A stretch of 64,000 nt of DNA from positions 12,652,545 through 12,716,544 of the forward strand of contig NC_088790.1 in NCBI RefSeq assembly GCF_949628265.1, written 5' to 3'. The notes under the pieces are model-generated. The model saw nothing but the letters and a program-made list of their open reading frames with translations, did no database searches and was not told the DNA's origin. The position numbers were made by a program, and so were the translations under genes. Shown here piece by piece: positions 36,299 to 50,622 of the stretch. This stretch comes from Cloeon dipterum. Its lineage: Eukaryota > Arthropoda > Insecta > Ephemeroptera > Baetidae. The number at the start of each line of letters is the position of its first letter. The stretch's first letter is position 1.

Positions 36299-39200
36299 CC
36301 AGCTCCCACTTTCACTCTCGGCCAGAGCGAGCGAGCGAGACTGTTTGGTTGGGCACACGCGGGGATTGCCCCTTTGATTTTGCATGGAGCCAGGTGAGGT
36401 GATAATACACTTAATGACCGCGCCAAGCTGCGTAAGACACGGCGCAAGAAAGTCCCGCGCGCCCGAGGAAAGCACTTTCACTGCGCTGCTCCTACGCCTG
36501 CCTCCTGCATGATAATTGTCTTCGGTGCATCACTGCGCTCTTTTTTCATCACAAGGCCACCCCTCGAAATCCTGTTGCTGCGGCCGAATTCGGAGCTCGT
36601 GCTCATGCTGACGCGGCTTTGTGATAATCCCGAGATCCGGGTTCGGTTCTTCAACAGACCGGAATATTTTGAAAGTGAACTATATTCGTGCATTCGTCAG
36701 AAAAAAGGTTCCAATAAATCTCGAAACAGCCGGTACAGTCTTTGTCAAATATTTTGTTTAGAAGTGGAACTCGGATATCGGTCATCTATTTTGAAATGAA
36801 TATTAATTACAAATAATAGATTAGATAGAGATATTAGCTCTTCCCGTAGGCAAACAATTTAAAATAAAATAGCCCCATTTGGTTTTCTTGTCTTTTTATT
36901 GACTGCACGTTTAGTTCAATCAACATTTTTTAAAACTGGCATGAAATGAGCAGCATTTATTTAATTTTAAAATTAAACAATTTGGATATCTTCACCGTAA
37001 AATCTCAATTTAGCAATTATTTAAATAGAAGAAATGTTTAATATTTTATATTTGGTGAAATTAAGTTTGGATTAGAACTCAGGAAACCTGAGCCACTCGA
37101 CCTTTTTCTGTAAGCCCTATAAACTCATATTCTCAAAACATGAATGAGTTTATTCTTGTTTATGAAATTTGGATCACACTCCCTCGTCTATGAAGTCACC
37201 TTACTTTGTTTACTGTATGATCATTGGAAAAAATATTTTTGAATAATCATTTCTTTGTATTTTTGGCTAATTACAAAATATATAAACATTATAATTAATA
37301 ACTGTGCTATCTTTATTTCATGGAAATCATCTCATTACTGAAAATATTTTTCTGTTCACCACTGAGTGAACATTCTGGCTTTTGGGTTGTAAATAATTTC
37401 AACATTAAATCCCCCTGAGGCTGTGTTGCGGAGGAAAACTTTTCCACAGCTTTGGCTGTTTACAGAAAATTGGATTTTTGATTGCACAAAATGGAGTTCG
37501 CAATTTAATCAAATAAAGAGAGAGTGATGGCGAAGTTTCCTCCAAAGGCACTCCATATATTGCTGCTGAATTGAAAGGACTGTTCAACTCCTTCATGTGA
37601 CTTGATCAAAAAGCTCTTGAAAATATGAGGTGCATATATAATATGCATTAAACTCATATATGAACTAAAATAAAGTATTTACCCAGCTACCCGCAGCGTG
37701 AGCGATTGTGACTGTTAAAATGGTTACATAATCTTATTCATATTACACGGATTATATGATAAAATTAACAAACGAGCACAAATGATGACATTTTTGAGTT
37801 TTTAAAAATACAGATACAGTTTGAAAATCAATTTTTCAACAAAATCAACTAATTTTTAAAAATCAAATTTTACTGCGATTTTTTCTGCTTGATTTGTCAA
37901 CGGTCACGTTCTTTTCCCCCACTTATTCATGTGTTATTTTAAGTGAATTCAGAGTAGGTGTTCTGTATAAACTATCAAGTATCTGCGGAAAATTTGTGGT
38001 GAGACAAAAGTAGTGAATTTTCCATATTTAGATTTGAATGAAAAATATCTGACGATTCCCTGTGAAAATCAAATAAGCCTCATCTTATAAACCTGCATTA
38101 TCAAACAAATAGTTGAATCACCTTTTAAAGTACAAGGCTATTTAAAATAATTAAAACTTAAATTAGTCTGAAGCCATTTTTCCAAAAATTTGCTGCAAGG
38201 GCTACAATTGGTTTTTAAAAATAAACTCACTTTTCTTGAGCACGCTAAAAATGGTTTAAAAAGTAAAGTAACTCCTAAAATATTTTACTGCTAATTTTTT
38301 TAAGAATGATATTTACTCTATCCTTCTTCTTTTCTATATATAGGTGATGTGTTTCGTTAAGAATAAAAAATAGCGTTTGAAATGATTCAATTTTATTAAA
38401 AAAAATATTTTGTTTTGTATAACTATAGACATTAATAAAACAATTAAGCCAGAAGCATCTTCAAGCAACAGAAAGAAATCTCTTAAGCATTCAATGAAGA
38501 CGTTTGGAGCGTGTTTTCTCATTATTATTTCCACTTTTATTACACTTTTCCCCCGTGCCATATTTTCCGGCCTAAAACAATATAGGTGCCGCCGCCGACG
38601 AGCACGAAAGAGAGATGCGCCGCATTCACGCTTGAGGCTATAAGTTCTTTGCTCATAACCGTCTCTGGGATAACGAATATAATAATAAAAGACGAACGGC
38701 GAACACAACAACAAATGAAAGTTAATAAAAGCAGGGGAGCAATGGCACCGAGGCAGCCATTGATCCCTTTACGAGCGTCGAGAGTGAAAGCTTTCTTTCT
38801 TTTTCCTCGTGCTCTCCCATTTCCAGCGCATCGCCGCCACAATAAGCGAGAATTGATGGCGGTATGGCACTCACAGCCTCTCTGCCTCTTTGATTTCGGC
38901 CAACTGGGACATGAAGCGCGCAACATTGACACTCGAATAATCACTTTAACAGTCCGAGCGGAAAATCGGCAAACAAAACAGCGACAGCAACAGATGGCAC
39001 AATCCTGCAGTGAGTTTGGGAATTAAATGTGCTTTCACGAACAGTTTATTGAGAAAAAATTAACCTCTAAAGCTCAATTCTCTTGCTTTGCCTTGTTCTT
39101 ATACAGAAATCGCAAATTTTTGATGGGATAAAAATAAAAAGAAATTATGGAGGTTCTCTTGCGACTAGAAGGAGCTCCTTTCTCCTAGTTTTGAATGTAT

Positions 39201-42200
39201 TTCTAGCATTACAACCTTCACTTTTCTCGAAAAGAAATATTCTATGAAAAAAATTCTTGTATATGAGTCAAAAGAACATATTTTTAATAAGCTTGTTAAA
39301 TGCGGGAAACATGACGTGAAACACGAAGTTAACGATCGGTTTGTTTGTTTACGAATCGTTTGTTATTTTTTAACAAACATATTGATGTATGACAATTTCC
39401 TCCATATCAAAACATCCTCATTTGAATACTTCGAGGAAACGTCCATCAGTTGATCGGACGGGTTTGTTTTGGGACATCAACGGAAAAACATGCAAAAAAA
39501 TTAGAATATTGAACTAAAAACACACAAAATCTTTCTCAGTTTCTTTACCCATCTATCAATACAATGTTTAGAGAACATTCCAAAAATTTCAGTTTTGAAA
39601 TGAGACGGAGGAAAGCAATTAATTAAAGGTTGCCTCAGACTGCTATGAAAAGATCGAGGCATCTTCAACACAAAATTACCCTCTCTATGGATTGACACTG
39701 CGTACTTCAGCAAAGCCATTTGTATTTACATTTACATAATCTGAAATACAAATCGAGGATACCGAGGTTACCGTATAAATTACCCAGAAAATCGGCTTTA
39801 AAGTTTGTATGCCTTTCGAATGGATAACACTCTTTACCTACTGCAAAATCATTATTTATTTAGATAAGGAGAATTTACTTTACAAGTCGCAAACTTTTGG
39901 ACCAAAGTCGATACTGGAAATTCGAAATGAAACGCAAAAACATTGTCAAGCCGTGTAATTTTCCATGCATTTTAGAAAAAGCTGGATATTTTGACATCTG
40001 CAAACTGTGGTAAAAACTTTTGCTTCATTCCATCAAAGATGATTGATACTAAAAACCCAGCAAACACCCTTCATGCCAATGTGTAAAGAAAGCTGAGCCT
40101 AATCCTTTAGAGTTTAAAATAGTCTGGTATATAAATATATTTGTTTTTTTTTTGCAATTAACTCTTTGTTTCGGATATACTGGCAAAAAATTATCATTCG
40201 CTTTAAAATCTGATCACAAAATAATCAGCTTTGCGAAATTGATCTCACGTCATATTTTTTTCGCTAGGCTCGCATTGTTGAGCTTCTGCAAAGTCTGAGA
40301 TATTTTGAGCGATATTTGGGGGTGAGTGCGGGCTGCTTGCTTAAGTGTGATTAGCTTTGCTTTGCCCTTTGGGTTTAACAAAAGGGGTGAACAATTTTAA
40401 AGAATCTAAATAGGAAATTTAAATTACTTTTAACGCTTTTAACAACTCTTACTTTTAAATTTAGCATCCTGTATTTTTTCAATTGCACACAACTGGTCCT
40501 TTTCTAGACTGGGCTTCCTTTAGTGAGGCCCGAGCACAAATGTTATTCGTTCGCGATGATATCGGCATATATGTTTTCGTGAGTTGGGATCGCCCATCTC
40601 AAAAGAGGTGAACCGATCATAAAAATCCCTTTTATTTCCAATAATGGAATAAGAATTAATTTTATTTTAAAGACGTGTTCCCCTCTGAGCTTCTGACTTC
40701 TGACCTGCACCCTTCGGTAATATTTCATATGCTGAGAAAAAAATAGCATGAAATATTTACATATTATTATCTGGTATAACTGACCATGGAAAACCCGAAC
40801 GCACCCTGGTATTCCATGTCTATTCGATAGAACTCCCAACTCTAGACTTTTTCTAATAGAATAAGACGTATCCATTTATCCCATTTATTGAAACATCCTT
40901 AATGAGACATAATTTGACGAAACATCCATCTCAACCATTCCTATATTGCTCATATGTGTCACCGGGACCCGCAATATATCCGCAGAGCAGATGAATTGAT
41001 GACTCATGAGTTCGATCGGTGGCCCTAGTGATTGGCACTGGGTCCGACCAGTCGTCAATTCTACAATATGTTTGCCAGACAGACAGACAGAGCAGTGTGG
41101 ATGTGGACGTGAATGTGTGCTTTATCATTGTCAAGGGGCCGTGATCGGCTCACACAACACACGGCAATTTCTCTTCTGGCGGCAGATCCTGCTTCTCGCA
41201 AGTCGTGTGTGTGTGATTCATACATACGAGCGAACCCACTGCCGACGCTCGCTCGCTCGTTTCCAAAGTGGGATTTCCTTTGCAGTTATAGAGAGTGTGC
41301 GCGCGTTGTGTGTGTGAGTATTATTATCGCAGCTCATTAGGTAACCCTTTTATTACGGCACCCAAGTAGGGATTCCACGCACAGCGTTGAATAACATGCA
41401 TATTTCTCGGCTGCTATTTCAAGTCAAAGGAATGAATGGTTGTGGGGGAGGACCTGCGATTTGTGCAGGGATTTTGTGCTCAATGGGTTGTACTATTTCT
41501 GTCAGAGTGAACTGCTTGCTGGCGCCGCACAATCAACGCAAACTAAATCCGTATGTTGGGGAATCCCTGCAAGAGCGCGGTTTGTGTAGGAAAGATCTAT
41601 TATTTGCTAACGGTTTAATGGTTGCATAAACGCAAGGAGGCCTAACACTTGTTGACCCGGTTTTTTTTAATCCAGAAGGAGGAAAAAGACTGGATCGATT
41701 GTACAATAGCACACGCTCTTCCAGTGAAATTCTTAAGGAAAAATACGTGAAACTTGTAAACATTTCTACATCGCAATGTGCAACACAGTTAAAATGGATT
41801 TTATTTGTGCTATATTTAGACTCAGGAATTCGATTAGAATCATTTGCCAAAACATCACGTTTTTAGTATGAATTCCAATTTGAGTGGAAAATTTAGAAAT
41901 TTTCGAACCAAGATTTTACTTTTACAGCACCTCACTTCTGTGTTGCAGTGTTGACGTCGAAGAGGAACGGGAACTCAAAGATGGTCATTATTTGCTGCGC
42001 GTCTGATTTTCTTTTAAGTAAATCACGAGCACTTAATTTGTACACTTGAGATTCATACCTTATACCGTCCAAAACCTTCTAATACTGCCGGAAACCTTAC
42101 AAAAGCACCTGGTATACACCTAAAATTGTGTACAAATCCTTTGACAAAAATGTATGTAACTAACAAAATTTCTTGTTTCGGCTGTTGCAAAATTTGAGAG

Positions 42201-43342
42201 TTGCTATATTTAAGTCTGGAAAAAGAAAGAAGAGTGTCATAATTTGAGTAGAGTATATATTTTAGTGGCTTAAATTTTAAACGCAAATTTCTCTAAAAAC
42301 AAAAATAAAATGGAGCAATATCAACGATCGATTTTTCAACGAGCTATGGGAAAAGCTGATGGGCTATGCTTTCAAAATCTGAATCATCATTTATCAACGA
42401 AAAAGGAAGATTTAAATGAAGAATATATGAAAGTCCTAAAATTTAATTTAATTGGTGAGACAATCGTTTCGAAAAACATCCTAAAACCGTCATGTTAAAC
42501 ATTAAATTTGATCCTTCTGGGCATACAATTATATTTGATTAAAATGATTTTACAATGGCTTCTCCCACCGGCGAACAATAAGGTATGGAAGACTAACAAA
42601 GTGAAATTGATATCACGTGCTCTCGTAATGTTTCTGCCCCGCATGCCTCATCAGCAGTACTTAACCTCCAAAAAATTTTTTTTAACGATGCCATAAAATG
42701 ATAATATTTCGACAAATTTGAGAATAAACAACTGTAAATACACAAAATTCGTAACTAAAGTATCAGTTGCAGACAATCTACTCTTCTTATTGTTAGGGCA
42801 AATGAAAAGAGAAAAGAGCAACGAAATAGAAAACCCCGTAACTCGATACAAACTCCTTTATCATTTCTATCTACTATTTTTAGTGCTCCGAGTATGAATC
42901 TACTCACATTTATTTTAAGTATAGTGGCTCATATCATTTAATTTATGGAGTAAAATTGAGTTTTACAAATGCATATAACAATGACTAACTAACCTTGAAA
43001 AATTAAATACGTAGTGCAATTTCAAAGGAAATTTCAAGACATTTTCTCACAATCAGCAGCGAAATGGATAGTATACCTCTAATCATACTGGTAATTTTAT
43101 TAATAGAAAAAATAGACAAATTTATTCATTGACATTTTCCGAACCCAACTTATTTATTGCAAAATATTCTGACGACAGAATGAATACATCTCGAGTAATT
43201 TTGAACAAAAATATTAAATACAGTAAATAAATTAGCTATATATGTAATAAATAAATAAATTAACTTACAGTCTATTCAAATAAATTATTAAACTCTATTT
43301 AAACTGCGTGAAACGTTTGTTGGCACAGAATTGTTTGTTTGG
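36299..43342. other. Long intergenic region
   Basis: About 7 kb without a supported gene. GC-richer patches occur at 36299-36620, 38580-39010 and 41000-41640. They contain open frames up to 146 codons but no signal peptides, domains or splice structures. They may be regulatory. The rest is AT-rich. Confidence 0.45.
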
Positions 43343-43348
43343 TTTATT
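43343..43348 (-). terminator. Polyadenylation signal of the Osiris fusion gene
   Basis: AATAAA on the minus strand lies about 310 bases after the stop codon at 43658. Confidence 0.35.
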
Positions 43349-43657
43349 AAGACGCGTTGGGAGTGTGAGCAATTCGCGCATTTTCCTGTTTCTCCTCTTT
43401 TTGATTATTCTCTCCATGGCAAATATGCGCAGGTCCCCAAGCGAGGGCTGGGGAGATTTGTTTGGAGCATCGTTATCAATTTAGAATACTGTCTATCACT
43501 GCGTTTCAGACAACACGCCGTGCTCTGAGCAAAAAATAAGGAAAGATTGCACAAAAAGCATATTTATCTTTCACGACATTTTTTCCGTGAATGCTTATTA
43601 TTCTAAAATGCTGTTTTCTTTTTTTTCTCCAAAGCATTATATTTTCCGTTGGACAAA

Positions 43658-45051
43658 TCATGCTGAGGCCGGCGCGGAGCTATCGGCTCTCTTATCTTTT
43701 TCCTTTTCATCGGCGAGCTGCTTGGCCAGGCGTCTGGCCTGCACCAGTTTGTTGATTTCGTGGTAGGTTTTCACCATGGGTGGACTGGCGGCGCCGAAGA
43801 GCGTTGACTGTTCCGACTTGGCGCCGTCCAGCTGATAATGCGACTGGTCTTCAGGCGTGTCTTCCGTCGAGTCGCAGTCAGGGTAGAGGGCCGAGCAGTC
43901 GGAGCCCTCCTGGCCGTCCTTGGCCGCCTTCATGTACGCGAAGAACTGCGTGCTGTCTTCGCCTCCAGCAACCGGCTTTTGCAGTTCACTCAGGTCTCTG
44001 GGAAAGGCAAAGTCTGTTAATTTTCGTCCTCGTGGTTAGCCCTCTAAGAAATTAACTTTGTTCCGAAAACTCCAACTGTGAGCTTTAATAATGGTGATGA
44101 AAATCTTGTCCTATTACTTAACGCAATGAATTCTACAGATTTTTAAGGTGCGTAAATTGGTCCCAGGTTCAGACGGACTTAATAATATATTTGATGCCAT
44201 ATTCAGTATTATCAATTATTGATTTCAATAGCTTAAAAATTAATTACCTTGGAAAGTATGTTCGGCTGTGGGGGACAAAAAATTTAAAAGTCACCTCTGT
44301 CAAATTTGGGCGTGTTTTTGTTAAATTGAAAAATCCATTTTGATAATTGAAACACTCTCTGACAGATTAAAATGGATTTCATTATTTTAAAAAAGAAAAT
44401 TTATATATTTTCTCTATTCTGCGTGGAATTATTTCAAGAATAATATAGAACAGTCAACCAATTGTTACCGCAGGTGACTCAACCTTGCAGCTAACACTGC
44501 AGCGTTTAAGTTTTGTTTTATATTCTAGGTACGGCTGATGAGACATGAGAGGCAGAAATGGCGTGCCCAGTACGAAAAGGTGTGAGATAATGTTTCTCTT
44601 CATAATTAATCCAATGCCGCCCATCCTAAACTTAAAAGCTCCGGGTGGAGTAGTATTATTTTTGGTTTTTCCTTTCTTTTAATTAATATAAGGGCAAAAA
44701 GAAGTAACAAAAAAATGTATTTCATATTCATTATTTGCTCTGTGGTTTTTCATTACTGACACACTATTGACTGCACCTAGTGACCCAATCTGCCGAATCG
44801 TAAATACGGCGTTAATGAGGTGCAAACAAATGGACAGGCGACAAACTCGACCTCGACCGAGAGACGCGTGTTAATGAACAAGGGGCACGCCTTTTTAGCG
44901 GTACCTCTTGCGTGTGCTGCCTTTGTTTGTGCCGCACTGATAAGAACGCAAAATTATACTCGGGTGTACTTGGTCATTTGATCCATTTAAATACAGATTA
45001 ATCTATTTTAATTAGCAAATTTAAAATTAATCGTAAAAAATGTTTTGCAAA

Positions 45052-45115
<64 letters not shown>

Positions 45116-48100
45116 TTGTTTAGAGCATGATATTGAAGCTAAAATTTTGAATTGTTCGATAAAATTGCAGGAAATCCTTTGTTTTTATATTTCCGCCTCT
45201 GTCCCAGAGCCTTTCATAGAAACCAACATTAAATCAGAATTATGTATTTATATATTAATTAGAGACTCTAACACATTAATTAGAGTGTGAGGATTGTTGC
45301 GAGCTGCTCATTTCGAGCATATTCTGTAACACAAGACACAAGCTCATTATTTGCAACTGATTCCTGACTGAATTCGCGATAGCTCCTTCACTATAAAAAA
45401 CGCCAACGCGGATGCAATTTCCAGGAGTCGTTAAAATCGACACCGTTAAAGCTGATGAGACGCTCATTTTCTGCAATGAAATGGGGAGACGACAACAAAG
45501 TTAGTGTGTCGTTCTCTAGTCTAATTGCCGCGCGCAGCAGTTACAATTCCGGCCGTGCGAAGTGAGATGCGTGGATTAAACAGCATAATAAGAGGCGGAA
45601 GCTAATCTTCGTCGAGAGATGAATGGATGGACGCGCGCATCTCATTCACGAATAAAATACCGTGGCGGCTATCAAAATAATGGGCCGGCCGCCGCACACT
45701 TGACCCACTAACAGGCGTGGAGAAACAAAAGCAGCGATGAGCAGGATGCTTTCCGCTTTTGTTTCAGCCCATGAACGAGTATGATTGCGTGAACACATCT
45801 AAGTATTCCTCTCTTTACTGCAGAAAAGAAAATAAACGGAGCGACATCGCCACTACGCAGAGAAAAAATTAGTTGGTCAAGTACATCTCACCTAAAAATT
45901 CTGAAATCAAGTTTGCATTCTTAAAATACACTTGATTACAGGTACAAAAATCTTCAATTTGATAATTTTTAAAAATATATTCAATTAAAAATGTTTTCAT
46001 TAAAAACAGTTATTTTCTAGAATTTAGTCAATTAGCTACTTTAAGTTTCTATTTCTTATATCAATACTTAATCTGCATGAATTTATACCCGAAGCACCCA
46101 TTTTAAAAAGTTTTTTGACTGCTTAATAATGACAACGCGTTTTAAATCCATTGTTTTAACACTTACAAAGTGTCAGGTACTTTAACATTTAGTTTTGTCT
46201 GATAGTTATAGTTATAATCAAGTGTCTTTTAAGAAATTACTTTTTTCCGAATTTCCATCTCCATATTTAACTAATACTCCATCAAAATCTGAATTATTTC
46301 CTCGCAACCACAGTTTTTCAATGGATATCACATTGATCTGAACCTCATGCTCAATATCCAAGTAGAATAATATATTAAATATTTTGATTTTAAAATGTTT
46401 CTTATTTTACAAGAAATTAAACTTCGATTTGGTCTGATCACTAGATCAATTTCCAAATGAGCTAAAACTATCTAAATTTAATGATTTTTTTTACTTTATT
46501 GAAAGTCTGAGTTTGTAAAAAAAATAATAGTAAGAATATATGGATAGGCCAATAATTTAATTCACCTGCTGAGTTGCGCCGAGACGAGGTTACTGTAGGG
46601 GGCGTATTTCCCAGGCTGCTTATACATATTGCACACGAGTCGCTTTGTGCACTCCTTGGACTTTTTCTCGTAGCCGAGCTGCTTGAAGACCACGTCCAGC
46701 CTGGACACGATGGGGCTGTAGTAGGGGTCGAACCCGTTCATGATCAGCGAGTGGCCGGGCACCTGCTGGAAATGGTTGAACTTGGACGGCATCAGCGGCC
46801 GCTTAAATGGCCACTGAGTTAGGGGACGCTTTCCGTACAAACTGCCGTAGCCGGCGGGCACGTACGACGGCGAGCCCAGAAGGCTGTCTCGTCTGTTCTG
46901 TGGGTAGTTGGTGAATGCGGCCACGTTGCTCGTTGCCGACGTGTCGTAGTTTGGGTCGAAATTGTCCTGCAACCATTATAGAGCCGATTAGTTTAATAGC
47001 ACCCCATGACATTAAATTGGGATTATATTGAATATTTTACATAAGCCCCTTAACTTCAAATAGAGGCTGAGAAACTGAAGACAGTGAAGACCGTCGCCTA
47101 TTTTTCCTCAGAGAAAGAGATAAAATTTAATGAGGACATTCGGGACATTCTAAAACGACTGAAATCGAAAAACGTCATAATATATTGTGTACTAAAATTT
47201 TCTGGTTAAGACATAAAAAACACCAAACTTTGGTCCATAACACGCATACATTAAAAATTTTAATCAAAACTTCTATTTGGAAATTTATAAATTTCCAATA
47301 AGTTGAAATTTTGTAAGTTTGAACCCCTAATTCAATCATATTTAATTAGGTTACAATTTAAAAATTAAATTGACTTGTCCATTTTTTACGTGACAAGTCT
47401 GTCCTTTTAAATTTCTTTTAAATTGGCACGAGAAAGAAAAATATGTTCCTAGCCTTTATATTTCAATTAAAAAATTATTATTCTATCTCGTTTCTTATTA
47501 CAAAATACCTTAAAGTCGAACTCGTCTTCTCCGCCGCTGTGTCCGTGTCCGGCAGAGGCCTGGAAGATGCTGGCACCGCTCTTGCCCAGGAATTTACCGA
47601 TGGAGGTCAGAATGGTGGGCAGGAAGATGGCCAGCAGAATTGACTTGACAACCTGCGCGCCGATAAAGAACGGCAGCAGCAGCTTTTTCAGGCCGAATGC
47701 TAGGAAACCCAGGCCGAATCCAGTCAGGAAAGTGTTGGCGCTCGCGGTTCGGGCTGAAATTGAATGCGCCACGTAAGTTGATACAGTTCAAACAGGAGCA
47801 AATGGAAAGGGAAAGTCAAAAGTAGACAGGCAAGAGTAGTTTGGTGAAATCGGAATTTCGAAAAAGTTCGATTGTTCCAGCTACCAAAGCCAGAAGTTGG
47901 TTGATTTGGAAATTGAAAATTTTGGGCAAAGCTGCGTTTGTAAAGTGGCTTGTTTAAAGGTTATTCTGAGAAATACGCAAAATATGGCATCATCATTAAT
48001 TGTATAACGAACTTAATTGGTTCTATATATGGCATCATTTTGATCAAAACGGCTCAAAGAACAACTCTTTTTAAGACATCTGTGCTAACGTCAGAGGAAT

Positions 48101-50622
48101 TTTGAAGGTATTTGACATTTAACGCTCAATAATTATTTTATGAAGCAACTTCAGCAATACTAAACATTTGCATGTATTTCTCCAGGAAACTTCTTATACA
48201 GTTGCTTAGAACCAAACTTAATTAATAATGACTATGTCGTTTTCTTCCACATTTAACATTAGTAACAAACTCACAAACAATCTCTGAATCAGAAATTCAG
48301 GTGCGTTATGAACGGAAGATGGATATTTCGATCCGAATCGGCTTCCTGGCGAATTTGATGGGCGCGTGCACACACGCATACTCATAATATATTTTTGTCA
48401 GTCCGTTAGATGACCGAGAGAGAAAAGGCTGCAGGCTCTGGCATTAAAGCTATGGTGGCCAATCGCGGAAAAAACCGAAAACCGCATTAGTGGTATCGAA
48501 TTGGTAAATTGGGCGTGGAAATCGACTTTTCTTATCACCGTGCTACTTTGCTGCGGCCACATCAAGAACAAATAAATTCAACCGATTGACAAAAAGTTGA
48601 AAATAAAATCAATATTGCTGGTAAGGTCTGGAGTTTTTTTTCGAATCGGTCTATTGAAAATCCATAATATTGGAAATTGGGATATTGAAAAAGTGACAGA
48701 TGCATAATTTGCAGATAATATATATCTGACTCCAGAGTAGGTTTAAAAAGCGTGAGTCTGATGTTGAGTGGCCCTATAGACGAATAATTCTCAGGCCACA
48801 AAGAACTTGGCCCTCAGACAAAAAATAAAAATAATTACTTATTGTGGCTCAAAGACTGAGTTCAGCCAAGGGGAACCGAACACTCCCACGTGATCCACCA
48901 TACGCTGGATAATTTTAATCCTCCACTCCTTTCACCTTTCGCATTCTTTCACTCCGCTTCTCTCCGAATAATATTACGTTAACACACTTTTGGTCAAACA
49001 AACGACTGATCTGAGCCAGCGAGCGAGCGTCTCTTTTTCAAGTACTGTATTGCCACTCGAGTGGTCAATAAGCTAAATTTGCTTAAGCTGGAGCACAGGT
49101 CGGTTGGAAATAATCGCCACCGGCTATTCACTTTGTACGCATACACACACAGTGCTCTCGGGATACCCCACATTTGCATAATCGAGCCCTTGTAATGATG
49201 ATAAGGTATACGTGATAAAAGAGGGTCTGAATGGGCACGAAAGTATCTAAATTCATAGAGCGGAAAATTCACGCAAATGAGGCAGAAACGAGCAGGACAG
49301 TGAAAGAATCATTCGAATTTTTTTAACACAAAGGCAAAAGCGATGTTCTTTCATTAGACTCGCCCGCCGACCTTTTTATCTCTGTGCAAAATTGGGACGG
49401 ACTGAAAAGCATTAGGAGCAAATTAATCTCCGAGCTACAACAATTTGATTTTTTTGTTCTTTTGTCCGGCTGCTACGATTATCTCCTTTGATGACCCAAA
49501 TTCCTGCGCACATTTTTGCTCACTGCCCTGGGTCGGCCCTTTGTGAGTGCATCACGCAGTGGCTGCTGCTTTATTGATTTTGGCTAACGATTCTGTTCGC
49601 AACCACCATTTAACTATGCATGTGCTGCCATACGGAAACGGAGGGCCATTTAAATATCAATTTTTCATCCACTATCAACTTTCCGGACCGGTATATTAAG
49701 TGAGTTAAGAGAAAGAAATTTGACAAACAGTGAAAAAGACATGAAACCAGGTCATAGTGTAAATACGGAGAAGAGAGCTTTAAATAGCCAACACAAAGAA
49801 GTTGTACACATCCAACGTTAGAGGAAACAAGAAGAGAGGAAAGTAGTCGCGCGGGTTTGAAGTGTGCGACAAAGACTAAAACGCACACCAAACTGGCAAA
49901 GACAGAGTATTCACATGCGCTCGACTTACCTATTCGAGCCAAAAATTCTATCGGATTTGAAAACGTTCCTGCAAATACGAGAAGAAAAATACTTCAAGAA
50001 AAGACAGAAGATTTACACTCGCGCAGTCAGTGCAAAGTGGCGGAAATATTAAGACTACACTAATAATTGCAACAAATATTTGTGCGGGAGACTACACAAA
50101 GAAAGTTACAAAATGCATCAATACAGATACACCAAATCAAATTTTCGGGAAAAATCAAATGGGACCAATTAAGCGGTAAAAATTTATTTAAGGAATGAGA
50201 AATTTGGATTGATCAAAATGTTTCCTAAAATAATTTAAAAATGATGTTTTTCACCGCTTTATCAATTATTTTAAATGTAAAGACTTACGTGCACCGCTCT
50301 CAAGGTCGCTGAAGGAGATTACCAGCTCGTGGCCTTTCAGGTAGTCCCAGGTGCGGTCGACTAGGTACTGGTCAGGGTCTTCGAGGCTCCTGTTGCTTCC
50401 TTCGTGGAGGCCCTCCACCCTGTGCACTTGGTAGCCCGACACGTACTCAGTGATGGGCTTCTCGTCCTCCTCGACCAAACTCTTGAGGGCCTGTTCCTGC
50501 AGGCAGGACCAGTCCACCTTTTCGGCGCATTTCTCGTGCAGCTTAGCCAGCATCAGCTGGTCTACTTGGTCCGCCCTGACGACGGCCAACACCAGCAGGG
50601 TCAGAAGCACCAAAGGTCTCAT
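43658..50622 (-). CDS. Osiris (DUF1676) protein fused to a DM4/DM12-like Cys module, 439 aa
   Basis: Coding exons at 50622-50289, 47753-47509, 46966-46566 and 43997-43658 join in phases 1, 0 and 2 into 439 residues plus TGA. Residues 1-17 are a signal peptide, with Cys32 and Cys40 as the Osiris cysteine pair. Pro112-Arg113 starts a DUF1676-like hydrophobic segment (GFGLGFLAFGLKKLLLPFF, to about residue 168) and a His/Gly-rich end (GHGHSGG). The next exon does not begin with a start codon and joins in phase 0. It continues with an Asn/Pro/Tyr-rich linker and Cys299-x5-Cys305; the last exon adds Cys361-x6-Cys368 in DCSALYPDC. That spacing and context resemble the insect DM4/DM12 family (PF07841). 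The C-terminus is a charged helix (ARRLAKQLADEKEKDKR). The donor GTAAGT at 50288 was preferred to an internal GGTGCAC. Introns are long (about 2.5, 0.5 and 2.6 kb). Two separate genes remain possible if an unseen promoter exon exists before 46966. Confidence 0.75.
45056..45113. repeat. (AT)29 microsatellite
   Basis: An uninterrupted AT dinucleotide tract of 58 bases lies in the last intron of the Osiris fusion gene. Confidence 0.95.

Noticed and set aside
38586-39026. 146-codon plus-strand frame and overlapping 134-codon minus-strand frame
   Set aside because: Both strands are open at once, neither looks like protein, and no start context or neighbours support it.
46803-47012. Frame starting at an ATG just before exon 3 of the fusion gene
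   Set aside because: It reads a different frame from the cysteine-module exon, so it cannot provide an independent start for that module.
49610-49942. 110-codon hydrophobic minus-strand frame in an intron
   Set aside because: Its hydrophobic character comes from pyrimidine-rich sequence opposite GA-rich DNA; no start context or splice sites are convincing.
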